Positions 47,311 through 60,305 of a stretch of DNA of 64,000 bases are shown here, piece after piece (position 1 is the stretch's first letter; the number at the start of each line of letters is the position of its first letter). The stretch comes from Ceriagrion tenellum (Eukaryota; Arthropoda; Insecta; Odonata; Coenagrionidae), in contig OY720635.1 in NCBI GenBank assembly GCA_963169105.1, forward strand, positions 126,151,894 to 126,215,893, read 5' to 3'. The translations under genes and the position numbers were made by a program. The notes under the pieces were generated by a model. The model was not told the DNA's origin, searched no databases, and was given only the letters and a program-made list of their open reading frames with translations.

Positions 47311-50300
47311 CTCAAATAAAATCAACGTAAAGATCACACGATAACCTTGTAATTCTCCGAAATTATCTCAGAATCAAAATAAGTCTCATCAGAACAAAGA
47401 CGACAATTACTCCCGGAAACCACTTATTTATTAACAACCGTTCCTAAGTTATAAAACCCAATCAAGGCCTTCACGAATTTTATTTGTTAAATTAAATGTA
47501 AATTTAAAATGTAACATTAATCGTAACAGCGTTGCTCTGAAGTTTTTTCTGGCGTATCATTTTTTAAAATCCTAGAATTTTCCTTCTTTCATTCTTATCC
47601 ATCTCTTCGTGAGTCGCAGTAAAAAAAATACCGCCGCCGAGAAAGAGAGTACCTTTAAGCGAGGACACGTCGAAGTTCCTTATGTATTGTACGACTCGTA
47701 TTCCGGATGTATTACGCTCACGATTCGTTGCTCCTACCACTAATTATATTCATTGGACCAGTGTTTTATTTTCGATTGAGTGTTAAGAATTAAGACGTGT
47801 TAACTCATAGTTATTTGCAAAATCTTAATTATGATCTCATTGATGGAGTGTTTTGAAGGTCCAAATGAATCTGAGAAAAGCCTTTCTGGTGTTCGAGAAC
47901 CAATGTAATCTTATTCGTGACATCATTTTCGTTGGAAGATTGGTAAATAATCGGCTGCTATCGCGATATGCTTTAGGGAAAGTTGAGCGAGCCAAGGTTA
48001 CTACGAAAATATTTGATCCTACGTGATTCAAAAGATTACTTCGAGTGAGGTTATGAAATATTTTATCGGCCGAAATCTACTCTCCATAATTCTCAAATTT
48101 TCGGTTATAATAGTGTTATCAACTAAATAGTCTTCGCTATTTTCTCTTTTATAAACGCTCCAGAAGAAAACAATACTACAATATATCTTTAACATGCGTA
48201 TTGTTGTGAACGTCATTAATCTAATCTATCCACTTTTCCATAGTAAACCTACTCGAAAAAAGTTATGTAGCAAGCCAAGCATAAGCCAAAATAACGTTTC
48301 CATTATTTCTTGTTTGACCGAGGTTGTTTAGTTTCAACTCGGACAAATATATTTTCGTGGCTAAAATTCCAAGAGACTTGCTAGCTCTCTTTTCCCGATC
48401 TGGCTGTCTCTTTCTATGATCCAATTGTAAGTAATGAAATGAATTCCGAGCCTATAAATAAACTGTTGCGGTCGATCGGTCCCCTGAAAAGGTCACCCTA
48501 AAGAATTGTGTGGTCTGTCGTTGCCGTAAAATGTGATTTAGAATGAAAAGTAATCGTAATTTAAAATGATATCCTTCCTTTCTTTAACTGAAGTCCTCCA
48601 GATATATTTAGGTCAACTGCCTTGATACAGTTATACATTCATATGTAATGGGCTGACCGATTTGTTGGAATAGTTTTTATATCTTATGAATTGAAATATG
48701 CATCAACAACCAGCCACTCGGTCAACAGAATTCATGAAATTATTAGCTTTAATAACGCGCAATAAGGTCGCTCAATTTAAACGTCTTTCTTATCAATTTC
48801 ACGGAAAATCTTGGCGTGTAAAATTAATACTGATGACTGGGCTATCTTTTTTCCAGCTATATGTGTTGTGCAATGCCAGGTATATGTGTTGTGCAATTTT
48901 TTTCTAGTGATATTTTCAAGTTTTATTCACATTATAGCCAGAATTATGATGCAAGAGTAGGCCAAATCAATACGTTTTTAGTGTGGTATACGTTAATACG
49001 TCAAATTAATACTTGTTTTTTTCTCTTGGCTTGGTAGGTGTCGTTCTCTTCTTCTCCTGAGCATAGGTTTTTAGAATGGGCTGCGTGTTTCACAAGATCA
49101 GTGGTTGGTCATCTTAGTACCTACATGCTTCATTGTTCAACAGTCTTGTAATGAGTGTGGTCATTTGGGAGATGGGCGCTCGGTACTAATTAAAGCAATC
49201 AATCTTCCATGAGGTCATTATTCCTCTGTACGCATCAATTAATCTCTCGCACGGAGGTAACGGTTGTTTACTTTAACGGAATGGACGTCAGTCTTCTCAT
49301 CGGGTTGGTCAGCCAATCGAGGTGAGATATGTCGGTGGGCATATAATTCGCTACTTGCGTCCCACTCGCGCGAATCGGCGGCTCGAGCGCTGTTTGTTTC
49401 TCTCGAGTGGATTGTTCTGGAGCGCGGCAGCCTCCGCGATGATAACCGGAAACCCTCTGCAGGCGAAGCTCACATGGCGAGAAGCTTAACCGTTACTCAA
49501 ATTATCACTGCGAATAAACGCACGTCTCGCGAGCGAGCCTCCGCCCCATCCCATCCAGTAAGCCGTCCACCTTTTTGAAAAAGAAGCAAATAACAGGAAA
49601 GAAGTCTGTGGGAAATTCGCAGGATGTCCCGAAAACTGGAGGTCAGATGTTGTCTGTTCAATGAGATGTCAGGGAAGGTGGGCGGGTGTTCACTCCCTGC
49701 TTCATGTTGTTTCTCATGGCTTGGGAGGAGTCTTCATCGTCTTCTGCCGAGCGTTCTTGTGCCCTATGGGGTTGGGTTCCATTGGCATTCTTTGCGTAAT
49801 TGCCTGGCGATGGCAAGGTTTAGGAGGCGAGGATGAAATGCCACCGGTTGTGAAAAACCCAATGGCCTTAATCGTTTGAGGTGTCAGTCATTCGGGATCG
49901 GGGTATTCTCGTGTCCAACCATCCAGAATGAGGCTCGAACGTGGTTGCTCAAGTTCTCTTTCATTCGTCTGTTTATCTATGCCATCGGTTTTCTTTATTT
50001 TTCTCTCTCTCTCTCTCAAACTTTTCAGATTGTCGCGGCGCGTCGTTGCTTATTGCCTTATTATTATGGCGTAACGGATACGGTCATAGGTCAGTCGATT
50101 CTTCCGTCGGGAAAGATGTGCAGGTATTAGTGTGCTTGCGACGCTTGCTCATGAATGGAAACGAAATATTTAATGGTCTCATTAGGGCAAGCGGATATAT
50201 CAGCCCTGTTCCTCGCGTGGATTCAGTTCGTTTCTTCCTTAGTGTTAGACGTACTGCTAACATTTGTGCTTTTTCCGTGAGAAGGGTAAAAATATTTTCG

Positions 50301-51276
50301 GAATTGAGTCAAATGTTTCTTTTTCTCCGCTTTAAATCTTGATAGAAGTTGTCTGTCTAGGTGAATAAATCATCCCTTGATTATTATATCAGTTTAAAAG
50401 AAAATGCGAGTTCTTTAATTTCCCTACAAAATGTCAATCATAATGACTGTAAGTAAGGGTAATAGTTGTAAGCTTGAGGTTACTGCATTAATTTAGGGTC
50501 AGAGGAGACTTTCTGCGCGAAAAGTGCGTCGGACTTTGTACTCAGAGGATACATCGACAACCACCCAGGTCAGGTCATGTATTCATATATGAATGAATAT
50601 CTCAGTAATAAATAATATAATGCCAATTTTTGTTCCGTGTGTCAAAGTATAATTGAGCCAATTTCCATTTCAAATCCATAGAAACCGTCTTCGTGAATGA
50701 TAACGTCTATTTACCCAGCTCAGTGATGGAGGTCTTCATGCGTTATGAAATGAACGCGTAAATTTGCTGTTCTTATGCTCGTTGTTTCATGCCATTGGCA
50801 GTTCTTTTCAATGTTACCAGCGATTGGTCGATTCGAGTGATAAAGTACTAACAATCTTCGCCGAGAGCCTGATGTTGAATCTGGACGGAAGTTAAATTAT
50901 CGGCGTTAGCTTATTCGCCTTGTGGGGAGCGCATTACGTGCTAGACTTCTGTGGAAACCTATAACTTTGACCTTTCCAAGTGAAAGATTAGATTAGATGG
51001 GCCTCTCGCCGCTCTTCCTCCTTTCACTAACATCCTGCCAGGCTCCAAATTAGCCCATCCCTAATGGCGCAAATCGCTTTAAGTTGTCGGTCGCCGCTGC
51101 TTATTGCACCTAACTACATGTCACATTAACTGAAATGGGGTCTTTGCTCGGGACCATCGGACAGCAGGTTTTCTTTTTCCTTCGCCATCGCCTCCGATCG
51201 GTGGAACAGCATCAAAATCATTGGCTCTAATCGCCCGGGGGGAAAAATGAAGGGCGCGATTCATGACCCCTTCCGC
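47311..51276. other. no recognisable gene
   Basis: About 4 kb without domain-bearing ORFs. A CpG-richer patch at 49.29-49.58 kb holds a 104-codon ORF without a recognisable domain. Segment 51050-51115 is the partner of the dispersed repeat at 12.63-12.70 kb. Confidence 0.45.
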
Positions 51277-51320
51277 GTCACGACTGTGGAACCTCTTCTT
51301 TGAGGTTCCACAGTCGTGAC
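51277..51320. repeat. perfect 19-bp hairpin
   Basis: GTCACGACTGTGGAACCTC (51277-51295) and its exact reverse complement (51302-51320) are separated by only 6 nt. CCTCTTCTT repeats follow. Short spacer and perfect arms suggest a recent template-switch event rather than a transposon. Confidence 0.9.
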
Positions 51321-51485
51321 ATCCTCTTCTTCAGTCGTTGGACATCCTCTTCTTTGTTCTCCGTCGAATGTAGGGTTTCCCAATTCCCGTCGTTTTGAAA
51401 ATTTCCGGATTCATTTCTGTGAAATCGTATTTCCTGATAATTTCAGTAGTAATCTCTGTATATAATTTTCACATGTCGGCCTTCC

Positions 51486-53115
51486 AAGGTCGTTCAATAT
51501 CGGTTTTATTCTTCCTTCGATACACATTGCAACGTGACCAAGTCAGCCATTAATGTGCTTATTTTGGTGGATTCTCCATTAGGATAGCCTAATTTTTTAA
51601 CGTTTTGGTGATTTGGCAGGCGTTTCGGCTCTCGCCGTAGGATTACAACTTCCGTCCCCGGTCTGCAAGCTTGCGCTTATACCCAGGGACTTGGAAGAGG
51701 TGGAAGGAAGGGACGGGTAGGGAAGGTTAGCGGAACCGCAGCCCCTTCGAGGCCGACACCAATGAGGCGGATAGAGGTCAAAAGGACCTCCATTGGGCCT
51801 CCGCCTCCCCGAAGTGCTCGTATTAGTTTGGTTACCCCAAACAACAGAGACGAGTTACCGTCGGCTGCGCTTTCGCGAAAAATCTACCACACATCTCTGC
51901 GAACCGAGAGAGCCCGTTGCCCAAATATTTGGGATGGGCTCTCTCTCTGGCTTACTTTATGGGTTGACGCCGTGTGGTCTGCCGAAGTACGTCCTCGAGG
52001 ACCTCGAGGATCACCGGACCCATGGAGGGTCAAATCGGACCAATTCAGGTCAAAGTGTGAGTACATCCCACCTCTCAGTAGTCCTCGTCAACCCCTTTGT
52101 TATTGTTATTGTTGGTGATTTGGCAGTGACTTTTATAGTAAAAGACGACCTAAACCGCATATTCTTGGGTGCGCTATGGTGGATAATTCTTAGTGAGGAC
52201 ATCAATGGCGGCCGTGTGATGGGAATAGTTACGAAGACCTATATCGATATATCTCGTAGTTCTATCGATATGGGTCTTCACTACCTGTTTCACCGCGCGG
52301 CCACCAAGAAGGTGCTTACGAAGCATTTACTGCCATAATATATCAAAGGAAAGCTTCAAATAGGCGGCGCTAGTCGTTATTTCGAATATAAATTCCCCTT
52401 TCAAATTAAAGAAAACGATGAGAAACCCTATCCTATGCTTATGGAGAATCCACCAAAATAGAAAAATTAATGGCCGACTTGTTTACGTTGCGAAGGCCTG
52501 TATCGAAGGAATAATACAATCGACACAGGTCTTCGCAACGCATACAAGTCCGCCATTAATGTGCTCATTTTTTAATGTATTCTCTATAAGCATAGCTTAG
52601 GGAGTTGAACGTTTTTGATCATTTGTCATAGCATTTGTATTTTCAATGATGGCTGGCGCCGCATATTCGCAGATTTTCCTGATTGTGCAATGGTGGTAAA
52701 TGCCCAGCAAGCATATTAATGGCGGCCGTGTGGTGGAAATGGTAGCGAAGACCCATATCGATAGGGCTACGAGATATATCGAAACGAACGACTCTGGTTG
52801 TGATTCAAGGTCGTTCAATATCGATTGTGTTCTTCCTTCGATATAGGTCCTCGCAACATGCATAAATCCGCCATTACTGTGCTTATATTTCTGTATTCTC
52901 CATAAGCGTAGTATTGGTTGTTCGAAGTTTTTGTGATTTGGTAGTGCATTTGTATTCGAAATGACAACTTGTGCCGCATATTCGCAAAATTTCTTGAGTG
53001 TATTATGGCAGTAAATGCTCAAATAGCACATTATTGGCGGAGAGGTGGTGGAAATGGTTGTGAATACTTGTATCGAATGAAGAATTCACTCGATATCAAT
53101 TCCTTGGTTGTGAAC
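51486..53115. mobile_element. composite array of palindromic MITE family 3
   Basis: At least three diverged units of the element at 14287-14583. One is at 51486-52255 (split by an insertion), a partly inverted unit is at 52256-52530, and units lie at about 52530-52800 and 52806-53115. Shared marks are TTCGATATAGGTC, CCGCCATTAATGTGC, TGATTTGGTAGTGC and GCCGCATATTCGCA. The 144-codon minus ORF at 52597-53031 is just repeat sequence. Confidence 0.75.
51605..52126 (+). mobile_element. retroposon insertion with 15-bp target duplication
   Basis: TTGGTGATTTGGCAG at 51605-51619 is repeated exactly at 52112-52126. The 492-bp insert ends GTTATTGTTATTG on its 3' side, a short-motif tail typical of some LINE-mobilised elements. 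It interrupts MITE family 3, whose uninterrupted form is visible at 14413 and 52933. The insert starts GCGTTTCGGCTCTCGCC and is GC-richer than its surroundings. No A/B box or reverse transcriptase is visible, so it is either a 5'-truncated LINE or an unfamiliar SINE. ORFs of 118 and 181 codons cross its boundary or interior without domains. Confidence 0.88.
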
Positions 53116-55395
53116 CTACCCAGTCGATACCAATCGATACCTTGGTTGTGAACCTACCCAGAATGCTACCTATCGGCAGTTAGCGAACTTTTCACGTGAG
53201 CACATCGTTCCATACATCAACGTTCGGATGTGCTAAACTGCGTTGGTGCTTTTCGATCCGTCCTAACTCCTAAACCTTGATTCAAAAGGTCCCATTGTTA
53301 TTATGATTGGTTTCAAGGAGTTGGTAGAATTCCCTATTTCTGTGGTGAGATCATAACTAGGGAATCAAAGACGAGGAATCGTGTATTATCCCTTTCAAAT
53401 CGTGAAACGGAAACGTAGATCGCAAACATCATCCTCTCCGCCGTACGAAGGGCGTTACGTTCTTAAAAGCACTCCTACGGACGGAAGTAACGGAACTGAC
53501 TGAGGAGGTAATTCTACACGCATCGCTTAAGATCCGACGCCATAAACCATCGCGGATAAATTAATTCCCTCGGTATCGTGAGCTTAAACGGAAAGCCATA
53601 AAGAGAATCCCTAAGTCAGGCATCCCTATCTCGATCCATCTGCCACGCCGTCGAAGAGTTTTCATTTTTTTTCGTGTCTCCTCACGGCCGTGTTCACCCC
53701 TGCCCATCACCTCCGAGTGAATCACGCACGCTTTCGCACGCCATCACCTCACACGCGTGTGGTCGAAAGAAAATTGTCCCTCGATTAAAATGTAGTATTC
53801 AAATGGTGGGAAAATCCTCGCCCCTAATTACACCGGCGAGCACGTCGCACCCTTGGCCACTCGGCTGGGTTTTTCAATTGATGGCTATCTCTCGTTGAAA
53901 TCTCGCTTTATCTCCCGTATTTCCCCTCTCCCTTTTCCGAAAAAAAAGAACGACTCATCCCTGACCTTATCTTCCGCCCCAAGATCGACTCTTTGAATCT
54001 AGATCGAACGAATCGCAGAAAGACCGAATCCGTGCTCTGTGTCACCGTTTGCCTACACTCCCCATAAAGGGTCGCAAGCAGCTACGGGCAGCTTACAAAA
54101 TAAACCATCGTTTAAAACTTATGGAAATCGAGTGTAATGGAAAATCTTTTATTTGGAATGAAATGCAATGAGATGCTACCCTATTGCTGGCAAGAGCTAC
54201 TTGTGTATAAAAGTTCGGCAGATCCGCTGTTGTCTTATTCCCTCGTTAATGTAAAACTAACCCTCCACGGAGTAGCATCTCTTTCAACATTGGAACGAAG
54301 CAGTTGCGAACTAATATCAAATGACCTCCTTTTTCAAGGGAAAAACGAGAACTCTCAAAATATTTTGTGTGTTGTTGGAATATTTGTTTTAAAACCCGGA
54401 AGCAGAAATTTCTATCCCTGAATAGGTCATATGCATACTAGCTGATTTAATTTTTAATTCGTGTGTATTATCCATTTATGGACCGATTCTTTACTGTGTA
54501 AATTTGGTAGATTCTTTTTGTTTTTAATAATTCTGATGGGTATGTTAATCCTTGTTTAATCATTCGCCTTTGGGAAATGCTTGATTTCGATGGAAACAGT
54601 GCATTAGACAGGTTCATCCAGCGAATAATGATAAGGATATCCAATTTTAAATTTTTGCTGTAGAAATTAACTTCCGGTCCAAGAAAATGCCCACATGATA
54701 TTGTATTTCGAAACATTATATCTCAAGTGAATACTGTGTCCTCGAAACTAAACGCAGGTGTTATGTCGTGTCGAATTGCGAATCGAGGATGTAATAACGG
54801 AATTTCATGGAACGTTGCATGATGGAGATCTGGGCTTGAAACAATTAGAAACTCTTTCGTCCTTTAGCCTTTTGAGTTGGCATTTGCTAGCATATTTTTG
54901 CAGGTGTTTAAGCCTCTTCCCTGAAACACTCAAATTTTCCCAGATTTTACTGCTTGAATGTTTAAAAGTGCTTACCTTTATGAATTATTTTGGCTGCTAC
55001 ACGTGATTATTGCCCGTACTCTACGGCAATCTTATTCTGTATGATTACGTCGTTATTTCTAAGATGGCCGTTTGTTTTACTCTCTCTTCCTCTTATGAAT
55101 GACAGTCGGTCTGTTTTGACATCTCTCATTGTTAGCGAGTTTTGAAGAAATGTTCGGTATACACTATTATTTTTTCCATCTTGAAGACAGAGAAACACTG
55201 GTTAATTTCCCTTCGTAATATAATTAATGGTTAGGAGATTTTTACCCGTGTTTCTCCGACTTCCCCATTGATGTATTGTTTCCTCTAAGTCAGAGGGAAT
55301 ACTCGCACGCAATTTTCTGTGTATCCATCTGCCATACGTCTACAATCGATGAGACATTTTTACTGAAAACCCATTCGTAGTGATTGATGAGACCT
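53116..55395. other. no recognisable gene
   Basis: Nothing recognised; a small direct repeat CCTTGGTTGTGAACCTACCC occurs twice at 53101 and 53142. Confidence 0.5.
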
Positions 55396-55415
55396 TTTAG
55401 ATCAAAGTTTCCTTT

Positions 55416-55784
55416 TTAAAGAAACATTTTGTTTTCGCCCGGCACCCGCCCGTCGCTAGTAGTTGCCACCCTCTTCCCCCAACCCCTCTGCGTCCAGCCT
55501 CTAGGATATCTATGTCCCACTTCCCTCTCATGCCTTCCGTGAGCCCAAGGGACTGTGGGATATGCGCCTGAGCGCTCAAGAGCGGCGGAGATTCCAACGG
55601 CCGAAGCCTTGGGTGGCGCGGGAAATGAAGTGCGTATCTGCACAAAACTGCGCTCCATCAGATCCCAATCGGTGCTAGCCAGAGCTCCGTCCAGGGTAAT
55701 CTTAGCATTCGTCCCTCCCGTCTTTATTTTACACTGAGGAAATTGATTTTCTTCCTTCTCTGTGCTCACGGCCAAATCTCTCAC
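55416..55784 (-). CDS. unidentified ORF, 122 codons
   Basis: Reads MRDLAVSTEKEENQFPQCKI then KTGGTNAKITLDGALASTDW and later RTSFPAPPKASAVGISAALE. It has more ordinary amino-acid composition than other ORFs here, and the region is GC-richer. I do not recognise a family. It could be a short exon, a decayed transposon ORF, or chance; the plus strand is also open for 60 codons here. Confidence 0.15.
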   Translation of the reverse strand: MRDLAVSTEKEENQFPQCKIKTGGTNAKITLDGALASTDWDLMERSFVQIRTSFPAPPKASAVGISAALERSGAYPTVPWAHGRHEREVGHRYPRGWTQRGWGKRVATTSDGRVPGENKMFL

Positions 55785-55892
55785 TTACTGCAGTAGTTGA
55801 GAACTCAGAGGAGATACAGCAAATATATTATCATTTCTCTCGCACGTTTCTCCCTAATTAGTTGGCGGTTTGAACACAGTTTCGCTCACTCC

Positions 55893-56102
55893 TTTTTTTT
55901 GCTTGCCGGACGATTCTGTTGGCCCGTATGTCCCTGGAATCCCGATAGGCTGCTAAGCCTGTCATCAGGTTTTCCAGGGACCGGACCTACAGAACCTGAC
56001 ATACATCCATGCCCTGGGTGGTGAAAAACCCTCCCAGGCGGGACTCGATCCCGCGACCCTCAGCGTAGCTGGCGAGGACTTTACCCCGCCGCCACCGGGG
56101 CC
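55893..56102 (-). mobile_element. tRNA-derived SINE family A, copy 2
   Basis: Same structure as 45957-46169: tRNA-like head GGCCCCGGTGGCGGCGGG at 56102 reading leftward, B box GCGGGATCGAGTCCCGC, tail AAGCAAAAAAAA. Complete by comparison with copy 1. Confidence 0.92.
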
Positions 56103-57791
56103 GGCAATGCTAGCGAAAATGTTGTCTCGCTGCCAGAATACGCGGAATAAATTCCTTAATTGCGGTGATCATCTTCCCTGCACCGCGGAATCTTAGGGAA
56201 TAGACTCCCGGAATTTTATTAGGGTTAATCACTCATTTCTCGCTCGCACAAACCGTTCCTCAAGTGGAAACACCAAAGTGGCTGGAATGTTACCTGTCGA
56301 ACACCCATAAGACTCTCGAGAAGTCCAATGGGATTAATAAGGTGGCCTAAGTACTGGCTTCTTATATCGAAGGGACTGGCTTCGTATTCCAGCCGTGGCG
56401 TAGATATTCCGTTCCCAATTTGGCTCTCGTGCGTTGCCCGTATTTCGGATGGGACGTTAAAGTATGTTCACACCTTGTCGCCTTTCGTTGAAAGTATCCT
56501 AAGACTGGCGCCGGTTTTACCTCCACCTAACTTCCATTCCCCTATTGATCCCCATCTTATCAACATACGAGAAAGTGCTTGAAGTGGTGGGCGAAGAAAG
56601 GAAACTTCTTAATGAAACTCGAGATCTGCGGAGTAGGTGACTGGAGGATGTAATGAGGGTGCTCAAGGGAGGGGTTGCTCAAGAATGTGGTTGAGAGAAG
56701 GATGTTGGGCTGGTGGGGAAGAGGAAGAAAGAGAATAGGTTTCATGGATATGATGAAAAAGGGTAGACCTTATGCTGAGACGAAAAAGTGCTTACTAGAA
56801 CGGCAAAGGCCCCTGGAAGTGTAGCAAACCGGGAGGGGATCCTCTGACATCCAACAAAACCTCAAACATAATGGTGCAAATAACCTAGATGGTCCAGCCT
56901 CTACCCTAGTAACTAATCAACTTGTCCGATGTAGGATTTTAAGAGCAATAGAAATCGATTGTATTTTTCTAGCATTATTATAACTCCAGGACTCTTCGCT
57001 TCTTGTAAATAGTGTGGATTAAAAGACTTATGCTCCCCCATTCAATGACGTTTTTCTGCTGTAATCTGCGCAATCTCCTTAGGAGCCCATGTTAAAAAGC
57101 TCCTCTTTCTTAGCTGAATTTAATAGCTAACTAATAACTAGCCTCTAAATCCTATTTTTTTCCTCTCATCGTCAGTCAAAAATAGGCACTTCTAAGATGC
57201 TATATTTAAGTTTTCAGAGTTTCTGGAATTAAGTGACCCTGAGGCCGGAGCCATATCAAGTGGACCTGTTTTGTAGACGAGGCATAAGTGACGGAGAGTG
57301 GCCGATTCTAACACGTGATTTAACTACAGTCCTCGCACGGGTTAGGGAAATTTCCTTTCCTCTCTTCCCCACGTCGTCTCTGGCGTGCGGGAATGAGAAC
57401 CATTCCCCGAGTAGTGCCGGACGAACCTTGGCTCGCCCAGAAGTTTTTTTTGATTGATTATCATGGCGGATAGCTCCCATTCCCGCTCGCATCGACGGGA
57501 AGCTTTTAATTAGGCGCAAATTAATTACTAATTAATTATGGGGGAGGTGGAGTTTGTTTTTCTCGGTAACTCGTCAGATCTTTCTTTCCATGGAGTTAAT
57601 GAGCGTCCTTATAACTCACTTCGTTCTTCGACAGCTAACCCATCGGAAGAGATTAAATAATAGCGCTATGGTTTCATTTGGGGAAATTGCAATTTGCTTG
57701 CATTAAAACCGTAAAAAGTTAAAATGTAAAATAGCAAAGTAAAAATGTATGTTAGTTGGTAAGAGAATGGGTGTTATTAGCCATAATTTGG
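56103..57791. other. no recognisable gene
   Basis: A weak tRNA-like stretch at 56330-56395 (GGCTTCGTATTCCA as a poor B box). Otherwise nothing. Confidence 0.45.
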
Positions 57792-57954
57792 GAACTGAGA
57801 AAATTTTTAATGGGCACAAAATACGAATAAAATACTTAAACGACCGATGTTCCACATATTACAGCATCAGTCGATGATACTGCATTCAGTGAAACCTTAG
57901 TCGTAATAACTATTTTACCTGTAGATTTTACCCATTTTTTGTTGTTTCTCACTG
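57792..57954 (+). mobile_element. foldback element with hammerhead-like apex
   Basis: Arms at about 57792-57844 and 57903-57954 pair imperfectly (AACTGAGAAA with TTTCTCACTG; AATGGG with CCCATT; TAAAATACTT with the AACTATTTTA region; ACGAC with GTCGT). An extra 5' segment (57845-57870, GATG...CATC) precedes the core, as in the 6.3- and 8.5-kb elements. Confidence 0.55.
57871..57902 (+). ncRNA. hammerhead-ribozyme-like core (candidate)
   Basis: TCGATGA 57871-57877 (first two bases differ from CTGATGA), T, stem ACTG / loop CATT / CAGT (57879-57890), GAAAC 57891-57895, CTTA, GTC 57900-57902. Stem II is 4 bp perfect. The pairing directly next to the core is poor and resumes in the foldback arms. 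Confidence 0.35.
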
Positions 57955-60305
57955 ATGTTTCGTTAACTCTTAACAGTCTTAACAGCGGCGCCTGACTCTT
58001 CATAATTTGATAACTGAGGAAGTAACTGTTACAGTAGCGGTGAATTTGTTTATAATGCTATCCGAAGAGCTGCTGTTTGGCGTATTTATTTCAGAGGTTT
58101 TCTTTTCGTACGTCTCAAACGATTATTCCCGCCTACTGCTATGGAAATATTCCAGTGACGCATAGAAAATGTTTAGAGAAGCGGAGGTTGAGTATCTTGA
58201 GGATTAAGTTTCCGTGGGAAACCTTTTGCTGGAAGCCTTAAACTGAACATCGTCATTGAAGCTGTAAATTGAACTCTTCGTCCTTGTCGTAACGGTATTA
58301 AATTTAATCGGAGGTACCAAATTCAGGCGGAATGCGTTGAAAACACTGGTTCATTTCCCGTTTTAAACTGCCACCACCTCAGAGTTGACTTTATGGAGCT
58401 GAATCATAAATTTGCAAAGGGAAAAAATGGCGAAACTTTTAAGCGCATGAAGACCCCCATAAACTCATTCAGTTGCAAGAATAATCCTCCAAATATGATA
58501 ATTATAAAGGTTCTGAACAATCATTGTATCATAAATGAATAAGAAATAGCTTTCTATTTTTGCGAATGAAAATTGTTTCAAACTTTCAAATGAGATGAGC
58601 GGAGAGTTTCTGGGATTTATTACTACTGGTGGATGTAATTTCATATCAAGTTTCGTAACTGTGACGTGACGGCATTATTACTAATTTTTCCAGATGGAGG
58701 TTAGACTTGAGGGTGCCTTGCTAATGGACTAGGCAGTGAGGCACCTCTCTCTACTTCGTAACAGGTATAACTGAGGGAGTCGAATTTCAGAGAATGCAAT
58801 TCGTGAAAGTTTTTGCATTACGTTGGCGAATTTCATCGCATGGAAAATTCGCAAGAAAGGAATTTCAATCTCCAACGCTCCAGTGAAAACAAAAATTCGC
58901 CTCTCTTCCTACTGGCTTTTCATGTGATTATTTTTTCGCAATCTTTCATTTAATCGGAATAGAAATCATCGTGTTGAGGCTTTATTGAAAGGAGTTTTTT
59001 TAAACCAAAGTCTCCATAGCATTCTCGCAATTTTGTTTCGAGCAACATTATCTAGAACGCATCTCTGGGGCTCCCATGTCTGTGATTCTTCATTTTTTTA
59101 TGTTGAAAACAATTTAAATTAAAGCATTTTAGGCAAATCGGTATTCGAAAAGTTGCGTGACTGACGTATCAGATAGTGTCAAAGAGGTAAAATTGAAAAA
59201 AATATTAAATGTATGTCAAAGACAAAACACTTAGTTTTTTAATAACATGCTGAGCACAGAAATTTTAGAGTGTGATCCGTATTTTTTTAAATTGTTTGTG
59301 AGAAATTTATACATTTCTCTCTAACAACAAAAGAACAAACTACAGTCTACCCTTACATTGCACAGTTGATACTTAAGGCGATCGTAATTTTTTAGTTTTT
59401 AGAGTTACCTACATGTACAAGGCCTTAAAATTTTCAGTCCCAAGTCTACTATCTGTCGTTTTGATTGGTATAAGAGTGATTCCATCGGACACCCTCAAGA
59501 GGAAGCCAAATATAATTTTCTGGGACTATGTCTTTCTAGGAAGCCACTGGGGACACAATGGAAGGACAATGGATTTCTCATGCATTAGCGCTTGGAACTA
59601 AATAATCTCTATCCTCCCCATCTAAACAACCTTCGGGTTAAGGACCGCGGAAGAAGACGTGTTCTTTCTAAGTCGTCTCAATAGAGGGAGCGTCAACGTT
59701 GGGAAATGTACGGTACCCACTGGCAGTGAGTTTGTATCGAGGGAGGTGACAAGGAAGATGGAAAGAGGGAGGGTGTGGCCTGGCTTGTCGTGAAAGGAAT
59801 ACCTTGTCTGAAAACTTAACGAGCCTTTTTCGGGGTAATGTTCGGAATATCAATGAACAAGGAACCAGGTATCCGTCGACGTATCTGGAAGACCTTTCGG
59901 TGAAATCCGATTGATAAACTCTTTGCTGTGTATCCTTCTTACCAGCCTGTCGTAACGCAGCTTTAGACGGTATACTCCTGTCCAAAAAAAACCACATCGG
60001 AGCTTTTATACACTCTATCGTGCAAACTAATGTATCATAGAAAATACAAGAAAATGAATGGTATTAGAGCAGGTGTTATTTCCCGCTCAATCATTCTGAC
60101 AACCACACAATTGGCCGCTTTACACAGTACAATTTTTCTAATGAAAGAGCTCATGCACCCGTTTGTCCTACAAAGCGCACCGCATAAAGCTCCCTTTATT
60201 CATGACTAGATAGAATTTCCATTTCGTTTTTCCACAATGACTTTCTTAAAAAAACTCCTTTCCCTTATATGATTTGTGGAAGACAAATTTCAAGCTATCC
60301 GGGAC
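57955..60305. other. no recognisable gene
   Basis: AT-rich; longest ORF 109 codons (59668-59997, minus) with no domain. Nothing recognised. Confidence 0.45.

Noticed and set aside
51793..52338. 181-codon ORF
   Set aside because: It runs from the retroposon insert across the target duplication into the MITE, so it cannot be one ancestral gene.
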